From: CAZPXZ01 sp965219495
GTDB taxonomy: Bacteria > Pseudomonadota > Alphaproteobacteria > Rhodobacterales > CAZPXZ01
Assembly (NCBI GenBank): GCA_965219495.1
Contig: OZ244777.1
Location: forward strand, 868,001-932,000
Direction: 5' to 3'
DNA length: 64,000 nucleotides
The notes under the pieces are model-generated. The model did no database searches and was not told the DNA's origin. It saw nothing but the letters and a program-made list of their open reading frames with translations. A program made the position numbers and the translations under genes. Positions 61,136 through 64,000 of the stretch are shown piece after piece. Numbering within the stretch: position 1 is the stretch's first letter; each line of letters opens with the position of its first letter.

Positions 61136-62560
61136 CTAACGCCCCAAGTGCCCCGTACGCCGGAGGGCATCGGCCACCTCGTACACGCCGAGCGCCTTAG
61201 ATCCCTTGACCATCGCCACATCTCCGGGCCGCACAACATGCGGAGCGCGCCGCGCAAGCTCCCTCGCCGTTGGTTTCCAGCCGCCTCTCCTGTGAATTGG
61301 CAAGGCATCGAAGAGATTGCGCATGCGCGGACCGCAGGCAAAGACCAAGTCGATGGAACGCATCGCGTCGAGTCCGGCCAACTCCGTGTGAAAGCCATTC
61401 TCGTTGGCTCCGAGTTCGAGCATGTCGCCGAGAAACGCGATCCGTCGTCCCATGCGGCCATCCCGTCCAGGACCAGGTTCCTCGCCGGCCAGCCTTTCCA
61501 GGGCGGCCCGCATGGAAGCCGGATTGGCGTTGTAGCTGTCGTCCACCAGCAGGAAGTTGCTGATCGAATCCAGGTACACTTCTTCGCGCGTTCCCCGCCG
61601 GTCCGGGACGGACCAATGCGCGAATGCGCAGCATCCGCGCGCCAAATCGGCCCCCAAGGCTCGAAGCGCCAACAGCGCCGCCAGGGAATTCATCGCAAGG
61701 TGGCGCCCGGGCGCCCCGATCCGGTAGGCGATTTCCTCACCGCACAGGAGCGTTCGCACCGCGGTTGCGGCCCCCCGGGGCACGGCGCGGAGCAGTCGCG
61801 CGTCCGCACCCGCTCGTTGGCCAAATGTCAGAATTTCCGCGGCCGAAGCCTCTTCCGCTGCCCGCCTCAGGATGTCGGCCCCAACGCAGTCCGCAGGCAA
61901 GATTGCAGAACCGCCGGCACGCAGTCCCGAGAATATCTCCGCTTTCGCCTTCGCCACGCCGAAAAGCGAATCGAACGCCTCCAAATGCGCAGGGGCGATC
62001 TCCGTAATCAGGGCTACATCCAACGGCACGAGTTTGACCAGTTCAGCGATCTCGCCGGGCGCGTTCATGCCGATTTCGATCACCGCATATCGTGCGTCGG
62101 AAGGAATGCGCGCGAGTGTAAGCGGGACGCCGATGTGGTTGTTTAGGGACCGTGCGGATGCGGTGACCTTGCCCGATGGCGCCAACGCTGCGGACAGCAT
62201 GCTCTTGGTGCCTGTCTTGCCCACGGATCCGGTGACGCCAATGGTCCGTATGGATTCCGCGCGCACGCAGGCGGCGCGACCTAGGCCGATCAGAGCTTGC
62301 AGACAATTCGGTACGATGAAAAGCGGCTTGCCAGCGGGCATCTCGAGCGGCTTTCGTTCCACGAGAGCGGCGGCAGCGCCTCGGCCGAAGGCGTCCTCCA
62401 CATAGTCATGGCCATCATGATTCGGCCCGGCAAGCGCGACGAACAGATCACCCGGAACCAGATTCCGCGAGTCAATGGAAATGCCCGTCGCGGTCCATTC
62501 GCCTTGCAATCTGCCGCCTGCGGCGGCCACAGCTTCGTCCGAGGTCCAGAGAACTTCCAT
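61136..62560 (-). CDS. murF: UDP-MurNAc-tripeptide-D-Ala-D-Ala ligase MurF
   Basis: MurF joins D-Ala-D-Ala to complete the pentapeptide. The 474-residue product has GISIDSRNLVPGDLFVALAG, the ATP loop GVTGSVGKTGTKSMLS, EIGMNAPGEIAELVKLVPLD, ITEIAPAHLEAF and LLVDDSYNANPASMRAALER. The P-loop has GSVGKTG in place of the common GSNGKT(T/S), still a valid Walker A. It lies eight bases after murE. Confidence 0.93.
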   Translation of the reverse strand: MEVLWTSDEAVAAAGGRLQGEWTATGISIDSRNLVPGDLFVALAGPNHDGHDYVEDAFGRGAAAALVERKPLEMPAGKPLFIVPNCLQALIGLGRAACVRAESIRTIGVTGSVGKTGTKSMLSAALAPSGKVTASARSLNNHIGVPLTLARIPSDARYAVIEIGMNAPGEIAELVKLVPLDVALITEIAPAHLEAFDSLFGVAKAKAEIFSGLRAGGSAILPADCVGADILRRAAEEASAAEILTFGQRAGADARLLRAVPRGAATAVRTLLCGEEIAYRIGAPGRHLAMNSLAALLALRALGADLARGCCAFAHWSVPDRRGTREEVYLDSISNFLLVDDSYNANPASMRAALERLAGEEPGPGRDGRMGRRIAFLGDMLELGANENGFHTELAGLDAMRSIDLVFACGPRMRNLFDALPIHRRGGWKPTARELARRAPHVVRPGDVAMVKGSKALGVYEVADALRRTGHLGR

Positions 62561-62568
62561 GATCGTTC

Positions 62569-64000
62569 TCAGATTGCGTCGCCCGTGGCGGTTACGGCCT
62601 CACGCACGACTTCGGGGTCATGAAATCCCACGGGTCCTTCCGCCCGCTCCTGAACGGTTTCATGGCCCTTGCCGGCGATCACCAGCGTGTCCCCGCCGTC
62701 CAACTCCGCAATCGCGGTGAATATCGCCTCGCGGCGGTCACCGATTTCCCGCGCTCCCGGAGCGCCCCTGCGAATTGCGTGCCGAATCGCCACGGGATTC
62801 TCGGTTCGCGGGTTATCGTCAGTGACCGTGACACGGTCGGCCATCCGGGCAGCGACAGCCCCCATTTGCTCCCGCTTTCCCCGATCCCGCAATCCACCCG
62901 CGCCAAACACGACATGCACCCGTCCGCCGTACCCGGTATGGCAGCGCGCCGCGTCCAGTACCGCAGAAAGGGCATTGGGCGAATGGGCGTAATCGACGAA
63001 GATCTTTGCGCCGTTGCCACACTGGGCAACCAGTTCCATGCGCCCCTTCACCCCAGTGAGACGCGGCAGCGCGTCGAATACCCGTTCCTCTTCGGCACCG
63101 GCCCCAACCACTCCCGCCGCTGCGAGAAGCGCGTTCAACGCCTGAAATTTGCCCGCAAGCGGCAGTTCAACCGACCACGATTGTCCTCCATATTCGAAGT
63201 GAATCTTCTGACCTTTCGGGGATGGAGCCCAGTCCCGGATCCGGAAGCCCGCACGCGCCTCCGAACCGTGCCCGACAGCAATGCAGCGCACACCCCTGTT
63301 CTTCATGGCGGACAGTATGAACAGACCGAATTGGTCGTCCGAATTTAACGCGGCGCAGCCGTCCTGCGGCAGCAACTCCAAGAACAACTTCAATTTGGCC
63401 GCCGCGTAAGCGTGCGCATCGCCGTGATAGTCGAGATGATCGCGGGTCAGTCCCGTGAAGACCGCAACCGAAACATTCACAGCATCGACCCGGCGTTGTG
63501 CGAGGGCGTGGCTCGACGCTTCCAAGGCAACGTGACTGATGCCTTCATGAGCGAATTCCGCCAGAATTTCGTGCAGGGTAACCGGATCGGGCGTGGTGAG
63601 TTTCAGCGGGCGCTGCGAAGACGACCCGCAGGCGCCGAGCGTCCCGATACTCGCGGACTTCGTCCCAAGGCCATCCCAAAGCTTGCGGCTAAACTCGACA
63701 CAAGATGTCTTTCCGTTCGTGCCGGTGACCAGAACCGCGATTTCGGGCTGAGCGCCCCAGAATCGAGCGGCAATCCGGGCGAGTTGCCCTCTGGGGTCGC
63801 TGTTCAGAATGAACGACACCGGCAATTCTCCGAACGCCGATCGAGCCGTCAGTGCACCATCCGGCGTGGTTAGCACCGCAACGGCTCCACGGGATACCGC
63901 CTCACCTACGAAGTCGATGCCGTCCGCGTTCTCCCCCTTCAGCGCGATGAAGAGGCTGCCCTGCTCCACTTCTCGGCTGTCCGCTGTGACGGAAGTAATG
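62569..64000 (-). CDS. murE: UDP-MurNAc-L-Ala-D-Glu:meso-diaminopimelate ligase MurE (5' partial)
   Basis: MurE adds the third residue of the stem peptide. The frame is open to the window edge (ITSVTADSREVEQGSLFIAL), so the start lies beyond 64000. The visible part holds LVTGTNGKTSCVEFSRKLWD (ATP loop), LTTPDPVTLHEILAEF, ALEASSHALAQRRVDAV, FTGLTRDHLDYHGDA and VTDDNPRTENP. The DNPR motif in this last block is the one used by diaminopimelate-adding MurE. Confidence 0.94.
   Translation of the reverse strand, partial: ITSVTADSREVEQGSLFIALKGENADGIDFVGEAVSRGAVAVLTTPDGALTARSAFGELPVSFILNSDPRGQLARIAARFWGAQPEIAVLVTGTNGKTSCVEFSRKLWDGLGTKSASIGTLGACGSSSQRPLKLTTPDPVTLHEILAEFAHEGISHVALEASSHALAQRRVDAVNVSVAVFTGLTRDHLDYHGDAHAYAAAKLKLFLELLPQDGCAALNSDDQFGLFILSAMKNRGVRCIAVGHGSEARAGFRIRDWAPSPKGQKIHFEYGGQSWSVELPLAGKFQALNALLAAAGVVGAGAEEERVFDALPRLTGVKGRMELVAQCGNGAKIFVDYAHSPNALSAVLDAARCHTGYGGRVHVVFGAGGLRDRGKREQMGAVAARMADRVTVTDDNPRTENPVAIRHAIRRGAPGAREIGDRREAIFTAIAELDGGDTLVIAGKGHETVQERAEGPVGFHDPEVVREAVTATGDAI

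Noticed and set aside
60018..61139. 373-codon plus-strand ORF
   Set aside because: Antisense of mraY, very hydrophilic and repetitive in composition, no family features.
1..64000. CRISPR arrays or a rRNA operon
   Set aside because: No regularly spaced repeats of CRISPR type and no rRNA signature were seen. The repeats found are transposon ends, satellite iterons and inverted repeats.

Overview
The window looks like chromosomal DNA of an alphaproteobacterium. The right third carries a complete, minus-strand division and cell-wall (dcw) cluster in the order murE-murF-mraY-murD-ftsW-murG-murC-murB-ddl-ftsQ-ftsA-ftsZ, followed by lpxC and bamD, which is the arrangement typical of Alphaproteobacteria. 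A ubiG-type methyltransferase and an outer-membrane assembly lipoprotein agree with a Gram-negative, ubiquinone-using cell. No genus can be named from the sequence alone.

Layout. 0.2-1.6 kb: a DUF192 protein and ubiG. 1.5-11.7 kb: a complete VirB2-VirB11 plus VirD4 type IV secretion operon on the minus strand, including a 51-residue VirB7 lipoprotein gene. 12.4-14.1 kb: a cupin gene split by a tnpB-only IS200/IS605-type element. 14.2-18 kb: a metallophosphatase, a PlsB-like acyltransferase and a regulator with a helix-turn-helix plus a periplasmic-binding-protein-like domain. 18-25 kb: a stack of mobile elements. These are an IS1595-family transposon carrying a methyltransferase/nuclease/small-protein cargo, an ISNCY-type transposase gene split in two, a second DDE transposase and an ORF-less group II intron. 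25.4-28 kb: the tungstate transporter tupBCA. Then alaX and cysK.

29.95-39.92 kb: a compact (about 10 kb) integrated element ending at a tRNA-Ser gene. It has an integrase, an AlpA-like regulator, a TOPRIM/helicase replication protein, an iteron-rich inverted-repeat region that looks like a replication origin, and a head-only morphogenesis module (large terminase, HNH nuclease, capsid, protease, portal, head-tail adaptor). There are no tail or lysis genes. It looks like a capsid-forming phage satellite and is the most interesting system in the window.

40-46 kb: a plus-strand run of dacC-like carboxypeptidase, tmk, holB, tatD and an MBL-fold hydrolase, mostly overlapping start to stop, then a DM13 protein and an AEC transporter. 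46.4-64 kb: bamD, lpxC and the dcw cluster, where most genes overlap by 4-14 bases and so are probably translated as one coupled operon supplying UDP-MurNAc-pentapeptide, lipid II and the divisome. MurE runs off the right edge.
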